64,000 bases of DNA from Ruegeria arenilitoris (GTDB taxonomy: Bacteria; Pseudomonadota; Alphaproteobacteria; Rhodobacterales; Rhodobacteraceae), in assembly GCF_013030265.1 (NCBI RefSeq), contig NZ_WPZQ01000002.1, forward strand, positions 248,001 to 312,000, given 5' to 3'. A program made the position numbers and the translations under genes. Shown piece after piece: positions 28,044 to 36,478 of this stretch. Position 1 is the first letter of the stretch, and each line of letters begins with the position of its first letter. Below the pieces are notes generated by a model. That model saw only the letters and a list, made by a program, of their open reading frames with translations. It searched no databases and was not told where the DNA came from.

Positions 28044-28824
28044 CACAACGGCCCTGGATGCTGCCCATGCCGAGATGGAGGCAAACCCACAGGACGATGC
28101 AGCGCGGCTGCGGTTTTTCGAACGGCTGGCTGATTGCGAACTGTTCCTGATGTTGACCGAAGAGGCACGGGACGAAAACATATTACCCGAACTGTTTGAG
28201 GTGGCAGACGGCCGCTTTGTACTGGCATTTGATCGTGAAGAACGATTGGCTGGTTTCGCGGGCCGACCGGCACCTTATGTTGCACTGTCTGGCCGGGTAC
28301 TGGCAGCGATGTTGTCCGGGCAGGGGATCGGACTGGGTCTGAACCTGGATACGGCCCCTTCATCCATGTTGATTCCAGCTGAGGCTTTGGGCTGGCTTGC
28401 CAGCACCCTTCAGCATGGGCCGGAAGAAGTACAACAGAGACTGGCGGAGTTTCTGCCTCCTTCCGGATTGCCGGACAGGATGCTCACGGCATTGGACACC
28501 AAATTGGCGACCGCTGCGGGGCTTGCCAGTGCTGCGTTTCTGGTGGGCACAAAAAACGACCTTGGCGGGCAGGGGCATTTGCTTGGGTTCGTCGGCGCCT
28601 CGGATGGGGCCGAGGCCGCGCTCGCCAAAGCCGTATCGGAGGCGCTTACCTTTTCTGGCATTGAAGCCGGTGCATTGGATGTTGGTTTCTTCAATGCAGA
28701 CGAGCCAACGGCCGCAGCGCTGGCCAATGTCGGATTGCGTTTTGAGTTGCCTCAGCCAGAAGTCCGGCAAATCTCAAGGCCCATTCCGGGAAGTGATCCG
28801 GAAAAGCCGCCAATCCTAAAATAG
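28036..28824 (+). CDS. SseB family protein
   Basis: Cytoplasmic protein of 262 residues with the SseB N-terminal domain: AEMEANPQDDAARLRFFERL, DCELFLMLTEEA and FVLAFDREERLAGFAGRPAPY (about 57-77). The rest is acidic with no clear motif. SseB-domain proteins are mostly uncharacterised; Salmonella SseB is unrelated in mechanism. The start overlaps the UDG gene by 8 bases, so they form a coupled pair. A hairpin separates it from convergent yghU. Confidence 0.8.
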   Translation: MTDTTALDAAHAEMEANPQDDAARLRFFERLADCELFLMLTEEARDENILPELFEVADGRFVLAFDREERLAGFAGRPAPYVALSGRVLAAMLSGQGIGLGLNLDTAPSSMLIPAEALGWLASTLQHGPEEVQQRLAEFLPPSGLPDRMLTALDTKLATAAGLASAAFLVGTKNDLGGQGHLLGFVGASDGAEAALAKAVSEALTFSGIEAGALDVGFFNADEPTAAALANVGLRFELPQPEVRQISRPIPGSDPEKPPILK

Positions 28825-28840
28825 AGATTTCTAAAATGAA

Positions 28841-28876
28841 AAGGCCACGCGGAGTTAATGCTCCGACGTGGCCCTT
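28841..28876. terminator. Bidirectional hairpin between sseB-like gene and yghU
   Basis: GGCCACG-C-GGAG (28843-28854) pairs with CTCC-GA-CGTGGCC (28861-28873) with small internal mismatches. TTTT follows on the minus strand (complement of 28835-28842). The genes converge here. Confidence 0.6.
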
Positions 28877-28889
28877 CCCTTGATGCTAT

Positions 28890-29768
28890 TTACTCGGCCG
28901 CAGGTTCCAGCTTGTCCTGCGTGCGTGTCTCGAAGTCGTTGGCGTCATGGCGTTCATGCAACTGCATGTGAGGTTCACCGAAAGGACGGTTCACCATGCG
29001 ACCGCGCACAACAGCGGGCCGTTCGTCGATCGCCTTGGCCCAACGCATCACATTCTTGTAGGATTCGACGTCCAGGAACTCTGCTGCGTCATAGAGACGA
29101 CCCAGAACAAGCTGGCCATACCACGGCCAGATTGCCATGTCGGCGATGCTGTAGTCTTCACCGGCGATGTAGGTCTTGGTTGCCAGTTCACGCTCTAGCA
29201 CGTCCAGTTGCCGTTTGGCTTCCATGGCAAAGCGGTTAATCGGATATTCCCATTTTTCCGGGGCATAGGCGTAGAAATGACCGAAACCACCACCCAGATA
29301 GGGCGCGCTGCCCATCTGCCAGAACAGCCAGTTCATGACTTCGGTGCGCTCGGTTCCTGATTTTGGCAGAAATTCACCGAATTTCTCGGCCAGATGGAAC
29401 AAAATCGATGCACTTTCAAAAACTCGGATGGGTTCATCGCCGGATCTGTCCCATAGGGCAGGAATCTTGGAGTTCGGGTTTGCCTCGACAAAACCCGAGC
29501 TGAACTGGTCGCCCTCACCGATATTGATCAGCCAGGCATTGTACTCGGCACCTTCATGACCCAGTGCCAGCAGTTCTTCCAGCATCACAGTCACTTTGAC
29601 ACCATTGGGAGTTGCCAGTGAATAAAGTTGCATAGGATGTTTGCCGATTGGCAGATCCTTGTCGTGGGTCGCGCCGGCAATGGGCCGGTTGATATTTGCG
29701 AAGCGTCCACCGCTTTCGCTGTCCCAGGTCCAGACTTTCGGTGGTGTATAGGTCGCGTTCTCGCTCAT
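28890..29768 (-). CDS. yghU: Glutathione S-transferase family disulfide-bond oxidoreductase YghU
   Basis: GST-fold enzyme acting on glutathione-linked disulfides and possibly organic peroxides. The 292-residue protein has a 45-residue N-terminal extension (MSENATYTPPKVWTWDSESG) typical of YghU, the thioredoxin-like N-domain (LYSLATPNGVKVTVMLEEL, NPNSKIPALWD, then VFESASILFHLAEKF) and an all-helical C-domain. The Asn-Pro-Asn-Ser-Lys-Ile-Pro segment is the cis-Pro glutathione-binding loop. An AAGG precedes the ATG. The gene stands alone. Confidence 0.93.
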   Translation of the reverse strand: MSENATYTPPKVWTWDSESGGRFANINRPIAGATHDKDLPIGKHPMQLYSLATPNGVKVTVMLEELLALGHEGAEYNAWLINIGEGDQFSSGFVEANPNSKIPALWDRSGDEPIRVFESASILFHLAEKFGEFLPKSGTERTEVMNWLFWQMGSAPYLGGGFGHFYAYAPEKWEYPINRFAMEAKRQLDVLERELATKTYIAGEDYSIADMAIWPWYGQLVLGRLYDAAEFLDVESYKNVMRWAKAIDERPAVVRGRMVNRPFGEPHMQLHERHDANDFETRTQDKLEPAAE

Positions 29769-30013
29769 CTCTTACCTTTCATGCCTTTGTCGGGCTGCGC
29801 ACCCGGTGCCACAACAGCTAATGTTGCAAAAGTCAAAGTCCAAGCCCCGATGTTGCACTGGCTTTGTAACATTCCGCGACGATCTCCTCACGTTTCCTCG
29901 TTGGATGTCACACCGCCGCGAGCAGGACTACGAAGTGCACCAGAATCGCATATTGTCATGCCAGTCCCGCCACAACGGCGCCCGGAAACAGTTGAGATAA
30001 GAGGATTGACCAC
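29769..30013. other. 245-bp divergent promoter region between yghU and the YHS gene
   Basis: No gene of its own. It must contain promoters for both flanking genes. I cannot place -35/-10 elements with confidence. AGAGGA about 10 bases before the YHS ATG is the SD. Confidence 0.5.
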
Positions 30014-30532
30014 ATGAAACGCTTTGCCCTGACCTTTGCCGCGGCTGTGACGCTGGCCGTTCCGGCATTTGCTGGCCCGCAATATGTTGATGGAACCGGA
30101 TTTGCCGTCTCAGGTTACGATGTCGTCGCCTACCGTGACCTTGCTCAGGTGCCGGTTGGACAGTCGCAACCAGAAGCGGTGCGTGGTCAGTCGGATATTA
30201 CTGCGGAATACAATGGGTCCACTTGGGCGTTCTCGACAGAGGAAAACCGCGACAAGTTTCTGGAAAACCCGGCCTATTACGCCCCGCAATATGATGGCCA
30301 CTGCGCCTATGGCGTTTCAAAAGGCGGCAAGGTTCCGGCCAACCCGAACCTGTGGCGGATTGTCGATGATAAACTGTACCTGAACATCACTGATGTTGTG
30401 GTTGGCTTCTGGGAAGAAGACGTTCCGGGCAACATCAATCTGGCCGAAGGCAACTGGCCCGGTATCGAAACATCGGACGCCTCGACCAGCGTCATTCCAA
30501 AATTCACATCGGAAGGCCCTGTGTCCAATTAA
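30014..30532 (+). CDS. Secreted YHS domain protein
   Basis: Exported protein of 172 residues. Signal peptide MKRFALTFAAAVTLAVPAFA, then a YHS-like core: GFAVSGYDVVAYRDLAQ (about 30), DITAEYNGSTWAFSTEENR and FLENPAYYAPQYDGHCAYGV, which carries the Cys and aromatic residues of the YHS fold. In cytoplasmic relatives YHS domains bind metals; here the context is periplasmic. The C-terminal 40 residues (WPGIETSDASTSV) are extra. Stop followed by a short hairpin (AGCCCGGC at 30553, GCCGGGCT at 30568). Function unknown. Confidence 0.85.
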   Translation: MKRFALTFAAAVTLAVPAFAGPQYVDGTGFAVSGYDVVAYRDLAQVPVGQSQPEAVRGQSDITAEYNGSTWAFSTEENRDKFLENPAYYAPQYDGHCAYGVSKGGKVPANPNLWRIVDDKLYLNITDVVVGFWEEDVPGNINLAEGNWPGIETSDASTSVIPKFTSEGPVSN

Positions 30533-30592
30533 ACCGACGGTTCAGTATCGAAAGCCCGGCTTAATCGGCCGGGCTCTTCACCCGATCATTGG

Positions 30593-31267
30593 TTAGCTTG
30601 CGATCCAGAACTCATCCCGCATCTGTTCGTCAGCTTCGAAACGAATTCTCACGCTTCGCGCGCCGGGGAATTTACTCTGACGGATCGAATCCGGAATAAC
30701 CACTTCACCTGAGCCTGAACTCTTTGACTGAAACGCAAGGATTTCGGTTTCTTTCCGGCGACAGCTGGACAGAATAGATGTTGGCAAAGCAACCCTGTTT
30801 GAGCCTTCGCAGACAGGGGTCGCTACAAAAAAGGTCAGATCGCGTCCGTAACACCCAATGGCATCCGGTACATGATCCGAAGCCCGCGCGTTGTCGCGAA
30901 CGGAAGCAGTATCATTGCTTTGAACCATTCCATCTGGACGGTACGGAATGGCCAAATCAGGGTTTAGCAAGATATGGCAGGCCTCGATCTGGTCTTCATC
31001 CAGTTCGACAACACGTTTACGCAGCTTGGGTCGCCGCGGCTGCGCCGATCCTTGCCTTTCTTTGCTGGCGAAACCCTCTTTTCTTAAATAGTCATACGCC
31101 GCTTTAGCGTTGGAGAAATTGGAATAATCCCCATCGGTGTGATCCGGATGCGCATGAAAGGCGATACGACGCCATGCATCACGAATTTCTTCGGCGTCCG
31201 CCGATTGGCCGAGGCCAAGAGCCTCGAGCGCATCTACCCGGGCCTGGATCCTGTTAACTGGCTCCAT
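30593..31267 (-). CDS. J-domain (DnaJ-like) protein
   Basis: A 224-residue cytoplasmic protein with an N-terminal J-domain: ALGLGQSADAEEIRDAW, RIAFHAHPDHTDGD (the HPD motif, about residue 39) and FSNAKAAYDYLRKEGF. No Gly/Phe or zinc-finger region follows, so it is a type III J-protein. The C-terminal 120 residues carry no recognised domain; the end (VRIRFEADEQMRDEFWI) looks like a client-binding beta region. The start MEPVNRIQ at 31267 is taken because upstream residues look non-coding; SD support is weak. It probably recruits DnaK to a specific partner. Confidence 0.82.
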   Translation of the reverse strand: MEPVNRIQARVDALEALGLGQSADAEEIRDAWRRIAFHAHPDHTDGDYSNFSNAKAAYDYLRKEGFASKERQGSAQPRRPKLRKRVVELDEDQIEACHILLNPDLAIPYRPDGMVQSNDTASVRDNARASDHVPDAIGCYGRDLTFFVATPVCEGSNRVALPTSILSSCRRKETEILAFQSKSSGSGEVVIPDSIRQSKFPGARSVRIRFEADEQMRDEFWIAS

Positions 31268-31423
31268 ACTCAAAACACTCTTTAAACTACACAAGCCCAG
31301 TTTGAGGGCTAACGTTTTTTTGTCAAATTTCTCAAAGAATTGAGGTGTATTGGGCGAACAATAGGATGAGCCGCGTGAGATTGTCTTCGCGCGGTAAGGG
31401 TGATGTACTGTTGCAAAACCAGA

Positions 31424-31456
31424 TAAAAAAGAGCCGGACTGACGAAGCAGCCCGGC
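31424..31456 (-). terminator. Rho-independent terminator of metF
   Basis: On the minus strand GCCGGGCTG (complement of 31448-31456) pairs with CAGTCCGGC (31433-31441) across a 6-base loop with one G-T pair, followed by CTCTTTTTT (complement of 31425-31432). It lies about 25 bases past the metF stop. Confidence 0.85.
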
Positions 31457-31479
31457 AGCACAGGGGTCCTTGTTTGAAA

Positions 31480-32346
31480 TCAGGCGACGTTTTGCAGTTC
31501 AGCTTTCGGAACAATACCGAGTGCAAAACAAACATCTCGCGTTAACTCGGGTCGGTTCAGTGTATAGAAGTGCAGCTTATCGACGCCGCCTTCGATCAGG
31601 TCCGAGCACAATTCGGTGCAGATTGCAGTGGCCAGCAAATCTTCGCGACCATCTCGCACTGCCTTTTCAAACGCTTGCTCCAACCAAGTCGGGATGTTGG
31701 CACCACAGCGTTGAGCAAACTTGCGTGCACCTTTCCAGTTCTCGATTGGCAGAATGCCCGGCACGATCGGCTTATCAATTCCGGCCTTCGCGCAGGCATC
31801 GCGGAAACGGAAGAAGGTTTCGGCCTCGAAGAAAAACTGGGTCAACGCTTCATCTGCGCCGGCATCCAATTTGGCTTTCAGCCACTCGACATCAGCTGCC
31901 ATGTCACCGGCTTCAGGATGTTTGTCAGGATACGCACCGACGCGGATGCTGAACATCTCGGTTTCGGCCAGCGCTTCGATCAGTTCAACCGAGTTGGTAA
32001 AGCCTTCAGGATGCGGTACGAACCGATCCTGACCCTTAGGTGGGTCACCCCGCAGCGCGACGATATCCTGAACGCCTGCACGTGCGAAGGTATCGGCAAT
32101 CTCCAGCGTTTCCTGACGCGATGCATCAACACATGTCAGGTGCGCCGCAACGGGCAGGCCCGAAGATTTATGCAGTGTGGCAACTGCATCCCGCGTCAAT
32201 TCACGGGTTGTGCCACCTGCACCGTAGGTGACCGAAACGAAACGAGGGTCAAGCGGCGCCAGAGTCTGGACGGTATCCCAAAGACGAAACGAGGCCTCCA
32301 GCGTTTGGGGCGGAAAAAACTCGAATGAAATTTCAGGCTTGGTCAT
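31480..32346 (-). CDS. metF: Methylenetetrahydrofolate reductase (NAD(P)H)
   Basis: FAD enzyme reducing 5,10-methylene-THF to 5-methyl-THF, the methyl donor for methionine synthesis. The 288-residue protein begins MTKPEISFEFFPPQ, the conserved FAD/folate-binding Glu region, and continues with FVSVTYGAGGTTRELT (about 44) and VALRGDPPKGQD (about 102). The start at 32346 is the family start; a longer frame adds 27 residues. It is divergent from a LysR-type regulator of the MetR type, with 95 bp between, so transcription probably follows homocysteine via that protein. Confidence 0.94.
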   Translation of the reverse strand: MTKPEISFEFFPPQTLEASFRLWDTVQTLAPLDPRFVSVTYGAGGTTRELTRDAVATLHKSSGLPVAAHLTCVDASRQETLEIADTFARAGVQDIVALRGDPPKGQDRFVPHPEGFTNSVELIEALAETEMFSIRVGAYPDKHPEAGDMAADVEWLKAKLDAGADEALTQFFFEAETFFRFRDACAKAGIDKPIVPGILPIENWKGARKFAQRCGANIPTWLEQAFEKAVRDGREDLLATAICTELCSDLIEGGVDKLHFYTLNRPELTRDVCFALGIVPKAELQNVA

Positions 32347-32395
32347 CGGGCCCTCACAGCTTTTGTTCCCGGCCCTTGTGCCATGCGAAGCATTG

Positions 32396-32434
32396 TGAGA
32401 CAAACTCATATTATTCAAGAACAACATGAGCTCA
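32396..32434. promoter_or_regulatory. Candidate LysR/MetR-type operator between metF and metR
   Basis: TGAG-ACAAA-CTCA (32396-32408) is an inverted repeat with 5-base spacing, and TGAGCTCA (32427-32434) is a second palindrome with the same half-site. The E. coli MetR box is TGAA-N5-TTCA, so the spacing matches and the half-site differs by one base. It lies within the 95-bp gap where a divergent LysR protein would bind. Confidence 0.45.
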
Positions 32435-32441
32435 GTGAAAT

Positions 32442-33347
32442 ATGCATATCGAGTTCCGACATCTCCGCACGATCAAGGCCATTCATGAATGTGGTGGGCT
32501 GGCGCGTGCAGCGGATCAATTGAACATCACGCAGTCGGCGTTAAGTCACCAGATCAAAGGGCTCGAAGATCAGGCGGGGGTTGAGTTGTTCCTGCGGCGA
32601 TCCAAGCCGATGAAGCTCTCAGCTGCGGGTTTGCGTTTGCTGCGTCTTGCCGAGCAGATATTGCCTCAGGTCGAAGCGATGCAGGATGAGTTCTCTTCGC
32701 TTCGCGACGGACGAACGGGCCGCATGCATATCGCGATTGAATGCCATGCCTGTTTTGAATGGCTGTTCCCGGTGCTTGAAGCGTTCCGGAAAACCTGGCC
32801 AGACGTAGACGTCGACATCCGACCGGGCCTGGCATTTGATGCGCTGCCTGCGTTGCAGAAAGAAGAGGTGGATCTGGTTGTATCTTCCGACCCCGAAAAC
32901 CTGCCGGGTGTCGAATTTGTTGAATTGTTCGACTACAACGCTGTGTTTGTTGCGGCCTCGTCTCATCCGTTGGCCGACAAGCCCTATATCGAAGCCGAAG
33001 ACTTTCGCGGGCAAACGCTGATCACATACCCGGTTGAACGGACGCGACTGGATGTTTTCAGTCAGTTGCTGATCCCGGCAAGGGTTGAACCGGCAACGAT
33101 CCGGCAGGTTGAACTGACCGCTGTGATCCTGCTGCTGGTGGCGTCAAACCGGGGGATTTCAGTGCTGCCTGACTGGGTTGTACGAGAGGTTAAGTATAAC
33201 TCTGATTACGTCACACGTCCGCTGACCAAAGAGGGGATCACCCGTAGGCTATACGCTGCAGTACGCTCTGAAGACCTTGAAAAACCGTTCGTTCAGGAGC
33301 TGGTTAAACTTGCAAGGGTCGAGGCGCGCAAGTTGCAGACCCAATAG
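32442..33347 (+). CDS. metR: LysR family transcriptional regulator, MetR type
   Basis: A 301-residue regulator with the N-terminal winged helix-turn-helix (MHIEFRHLRTIKAIHECGGL, AADQLNITQSALSHQIKGLE at about residues 23-42) and a C-terminal periplasmic-binding-like effector domain beginning MHIAIECHACFEWLFPVLEAF, which is characteristic of MetR that senses homocysteine. It lies divergent from metF and should control it. The effector domain has no cysteine-rich or other unusual feature. Expected targets also include metE/metH, which are not in this window. Confidence 0.85.
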   Translation: MHIEFRHLRTIKAIHECGGLARAADQLNITQSALSHQIKGLEDQAGVELFLRRSKPMKLSAAGLRLLRLAEQILPQVEAMQDEFSSLRDGRTGRMHIAIECHACFEWLFPVLEAFRKTWPDVDVDIRPGLAFDALPALQKEEVDLVVSSDPENLPGVEFVELFDYNAVFVAASSHPLADKPYIEAEDFRGQTLITYPVERTRLDVFSQLLIPARVEPATIRQVELTAVILLLVASNRGISVLPDWVVREVKYNSDYVTRPLTKEGITRRLYAAVRSEDLEKPFVQELVKLARVEARKLQTQ

Positions 33348-33455
33348 GTGTCTGTTACGGCGTCGGTTGCGGGGCTGATATGCACATCATGCCTCTTGGC
33401 AAGGTCGACTTGCCCCAGTATACGCGCGGTTTGACCGGACAGGAGCGTCAGAACA

Positions 33456-34241
33456 ATGGTTGGCAGTGCAAATCTCAACATCATGATCAAGGCCGCGCGC
33501 AAAGCGGGGCGTTCTTTGGTCAAGGATTTTCGTGAGGTCGAAAACCTGCAGGTGTCGATGAAGGGCGCTGGTGACTTCGTATCGAAGGCTGACATCGCTG
33601 CCGAGGCGATCCTGAAAGAAGAATTGCTTGGCGCTCGCCCGACCTATGGCTGGCTGGCCGAAGAGGGCGGAGCGATTGACGGCGAAGACCCAACGCGCCG
33701 CTGGATTGTTGACCCTCTGGATGGCACCACCAATTTCCTTCACGGCCTGCCGCACTGGGCGATTTCGATAGCGCTGGAACACAAAGGCAAGATCGTTGCC
33801 GGTGTGATCTACGACGCTGCCAAGGATGAAATGTTCTTTGCCGAAAAAGGCGAGGGCGCGTGGATGAATGACACCCGCATCCGTGTTTCAGGTCGCCATC
33901 GGATGATTGAGTCGATCTTTTCTACAGGTTTGCCTTTTGGTGGTCGTTCTGACCTGCCTGCGACTTTGCAGGATCTGGCGCGTCTGATGCCAGCATGTGC
34001 AGGTGTTCGCCGCTGGGGCGCCGCTGCTCTGGACATGGCCTATGTCGCCGCCGGCCGCTACGAAGGTTTCTGGGAGCGTCGCCTGAACGCCTGGGATCTG
34101 GCTGCGGGCATCATCATCGTCAAGGAAGCAGGCGGCTTTGTTCAGGCTCTGAACCCTGAAGGCAGTGTGCTGGAAGATGGTGAAGTGATTTGCGCCAACG
34201 AGCCGATCTTTGACAGCTTTGCCAAGGTGATCCGCGGCTAA
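33456..34241 (+). CDS. suhB: Inositol monophosphatase family protein (SuhB)
   Basis: Lithium-sensitive-type Mg-dependent phosphatase of 261 residues. Active-site motifs are YGWLAEEGG (Glu near 69), WIVDPLDGTTNFLHGLP near residue 85 and NAWDLAAGIIIVKEAGG near residue 211. The length and N-terminus (IMIKAARKAGRSLVKDF) fit SuhB, which also acts with NusB and NusG in ribosomal RNA antitermination. GGAG lies 10 bases before the ATG. A strong terminator separates it from bhcD, which runs toward it. Confidence 0.93.
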   Translation: MVGSANLNIMIKAARKAGRSLVKDFREVENLQVSMKGAGDFVSKADIAAEAILKEELLGARPTYGWLAEEGGAIDGEDPTRRWIVDPLDGTTNFLHGLPHWAISIALEHKGKIVAGVIYDAAKDEMFFAEKGEGAWMNDTRIRVSGRHRMIESIFSTGLPFGGRSDLPATLQDLARLMPACAGVRRWGAAALDMAYVAAGRYEGFWERRLNAWDLAAGIIIVKEAGGFVQALNPEGSVLEDGEVICANEPIFDSFAKVIRG

Positions 34242-34267
34242 CGCGAGACCTTTGACTCGAAGTTTTG

Positions 34268-34300
34268 AAAGCGCGCCCTGAAACAAGGCGCGCTTTTTTT
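34268..34300. terminator. Terminator between convergent suhB and bhcD
   Basis: AAAGCGCGCC (34268-34277) and GGCGCGCTTT (34287-34296) with a 9-base loop, followed by TTTTTTT on the plus strand (34294-34300). It ends suhB and may also stop the bhc operon, where AAAA flanks the other side. Confidence 0.85.
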
Positions 34301-34302
34301 GT

Positions 34303-35289
34303 CTAGAGAGTTGCGCGCTGGGCCAATCCGGCTTCATCCGCCAATCTGGCGGCGACCGACGCGACAGCCAGATCCTGCAACCCGACGCCGGTCCCATCGA
34401 ACAAGGTGATCTCGGTGTCACTCGTCCGCCCGGAATGGTCGCCATTGATAACCGCACCAATCGGGGTGATCGCTTCGGCGGTAATCGAACCGTCTGTCGC
34501 GGCGTGCTGCGCCTCTCCAATCGTGACGGATTGCGCCACCTCGTCGGTGAACACTGAGGCAGCGGCAACCAGGGATGGATCCACTTCCATCTTTCCCTTG
34601 GTATCGGTGCCCATACAGGCCAGATGAGTGCCAGGCTTGATCCAGTCTTTCAGCAGCAAGGGTTCAAAGGCAGAGGTGATCGTGATGATCACATCCGCTT
34701 GCGCGCCCAACTCCTGTTGACTAACTGCTTCGAATTCCAGCCCGATCTCGTCGGCGACAGCCGCCAACCGAGGCAGCATGTCTGGGTGCGGGTTCCAGGC
34801 CACAACCTTTTCAAAATCGCGTTGCTCCGCAGCCGCGCGCAATTGGAAGGCAGATTGATGACCAGCTCCGACCATGCCCAGCACCTTTGCATCCTTTCGG
34901 GCCAGATGAGCGATGGAAATGGCCGAAGACGCCGCAGTGCGCACTGCGGTCAGATAGTTACCGCCAACCAGCGCTGACAGTCGTCCAGTATCCGGGTCAA
35001 ATAGGAACACCGTTGACTGGTGGTTGGTTAGACCGTGTTCCGCGTTTCCCGGCCAATAACCACCTGACTTCACGCCCAGAACCTTACCATCGCGGTCAAA
35101 CCCGGATTTGAAACCGTAAAGCGCATCCGCGTAGCCAAGCGCCTCACGGATAACGGGAAAGTTCCATGCGCCACCACGTGCCATCGCGGCGAATACGTCC
35201 TGAACGGCGTCAAAGGCCTGTTGCCGACCGACCAGTTTTTCGCACAGCTCTTCACCGACGATCAGCAAGCCATCTGTTTGTGTTGTCAT
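34303..35289 (-). CDS. bhcD: Iminosuccinate reductase (ornithine cyclodeaminase/mu-crystallin family)
   Basis: Last enzyme of the beta-hydroxyaspartate cycle: reduces iminosuccinate with NADH to L-aspartate. The 328-residue protein has the OCD/mu-crystallin fold: GVKSGGYWPGNAEHGL near residue 70, TAVRTAASSAISIAHLA near residue 110 and the Rossmann loop VLGMVGAGHQSAFQLRA near residue 140. Family proteins include ornithine cyclodeaminase and alanine dehydrogenase; the assignment rests on linkage with bhcA, bhcB and bhcC. The start MTTQTDGLLIVGEE at 35289 has GAGGG upstream; a longer frame overlaps bhcC. It lies 14 bases after bhcC. Confidence 0.92.
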   Translation of the reverse strand: MTTQTDGLLIVGEELCEKLVGRQQAFDAVQDVFAAMARGGAWNFPVIREALGYADALYGFKSGFDRDGKVLGVKSGGYWPGNAEHGLTNHQSTVFLFDPDTGRLSALVGGNYLTAVRTAASSAISIAHLARKDAKVLGMVGAGHQSAFQLRAAAEQRDFEKVVAWNPHPDMLPRLAAVADEIGLEFEAVSQQELGAQADVIITITSAFEPLLLKDWIKPGTHLACMGTDTKGKMEVDPSLVAAASVFTDEVAQSVTIGEAQHAATDGSITAEAITPIGAVINGDHSGRTSDTEITLFDGTGVGLQDLAVASVAARLADEAGLAQRATL

Positions 35290-35303
35290 ACCATCCCTCA
35301 TTG

Positions 35304-36467
35304 TCAGTATGCCTTCCCGCGCGCAGACACGGGCCACAGGGTTTCGACCTTGCCGTTGCGGACACCGACATACCAATCATGGACATTGCACGTTGGATCA
35401 CAGTGACCGGGCACCAGACGCAGCTTGTCGTTGACTTTCAACACACCGTCCGGATCGCCGATCACCCCATGTTCATCCGAGCATTTCAGATACTCGACGT
35501 CGTCCCGCCCATAGATGAAGGGCAGGCCACTATCGACTGACTGCGCTTTGAGGCCCGCATCACAGATGGCCTTGTCGGCTTTGGCGTGGCTCATGACACT
35601 CGTCAGAATGAACAGGGCGTTTTCCCATTCCCCCTGATCGATCCGCTTGCCGTCCTTATCAAGAATGCGACCATAATCAGCATCCATGAAGGCGTAAGAA
35701 CCGCATTGCAACTCGTTGTAAACGCCCGAGTTACTTTCGAAGTAGTAGGAACCGGTTCCGCCGCCGGAAACCAACCCACATTCAATACCCTCAGCTTTCA
35801 GTCCATCCACAGCGTCCTTGACCATGGCGATTGCGGTATCGAGTTTCTCTTGCCGCGCCTCATAGGTATCCAGATGCTGCATCGCACCCTGATAGGCCTG
35901 AATGCCGGTGAATTTCAGGTTGGGTGCAGCTTGCACAGCTTTGGCGATAGCAACGACGTCCGAAGTATTGGTTACGCCGCAACGACCCGCCCCACAGTCG
36001 ATTTCTACAAACACTTCCAGCTCGGTGCCGTGCTTTTGAGCAGCCGCAGACAGATCGGCCACGTTGTTGATGTCATCGACACAGACAATGGTGCGTGCAC
36101 CAAGTTTGGGCAGTTGGGCCAATCGATCGATCTTGGCAGGATCGCGAACCTGATTTGAAACCAGAATATCCTTGATGCCGCCGCGCGCGAATACTTCTGC
36201 CTCAGACACCTTCTGACAGCACACGCCAACGGCATCGCCCAGCTTTTCCTGTAGTTTCGCGACATCCACAGACTTGTGCATCTTGCCGTGCACGCGGTGA
36301 CGCATCCCGTGGGCTTTGGCATAATCGCCCATCTTTTTTATGTTCCGCTCTAGCGCATCCAGATCAAGGATCAGGCAAGGCGTTTGAATTTCGGTTTCAT
36401 CCATGCCAATCGCGGCAGGGATGTCATAGCCAACTTCGAGTTGATCGATATTCATGGGTTTGTTCAT
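35304..36467 (-). CDS. bhcC: beta-Hydroxyaspartate aldolase (D-threonine aldolase-like)
   Basis: PLP- and metal-dependent enzyme joining glycine and glyoxylate to give (2R,3S)-beta-hydroxyaspartate. The 387-residue protein belongs to the alanine-racemase-fold D-threonine aldolase group: IQTPCLILDLDALERNIKKM near residue 28, the PLP lysine in RHRVHGKMHKS near residue 58, and the metal site in VPGHCDPTCNVHDWYVG near the C-terminus. AAGGAG lies 7 bases before the ATG at 36467. It sits 11 bases after bhcB. Alone it could be called a D-threonine or D-serine lyase; the four-gene cluster decides. Confidence 0.93.
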   Translation of the reverse strand: MNKPMNIDQLEVGYDIPAAIGMDETEIQTPCLILDLDALERNIKKMGDYAKAHGMRHRVHGKMHKSVDVAKLQEKLGDAVGVCCQKVSEAEVFARGGIKDILVSNQVRDPAKIDRLAQLPKLGARTIVCVDDINNVADLSAAAQKHGTELEVFVEIDCGAGRCGVTNTSDVVAIAKAVQAAPNLKFTGIQAYQGAMQHLDTYEARQEKLDTAIAMVKDAVDGLKAEGIECGLVSGGGTGSYYFESNSGVYNELQCGSYAFMDADYGRILDKDGKRIDQGEWENALFILTSVMSHAKADKAICDAGLKAQSVDSGLPFIYGRDDVEYLKCSDEHGVIGDPDGVLKVNDKLRLVPGHCDPTCNVHDWYVGVRNGKVETLWPVSARGKAY

Positions 36468-36478
36468 CCTGTTTCTCC

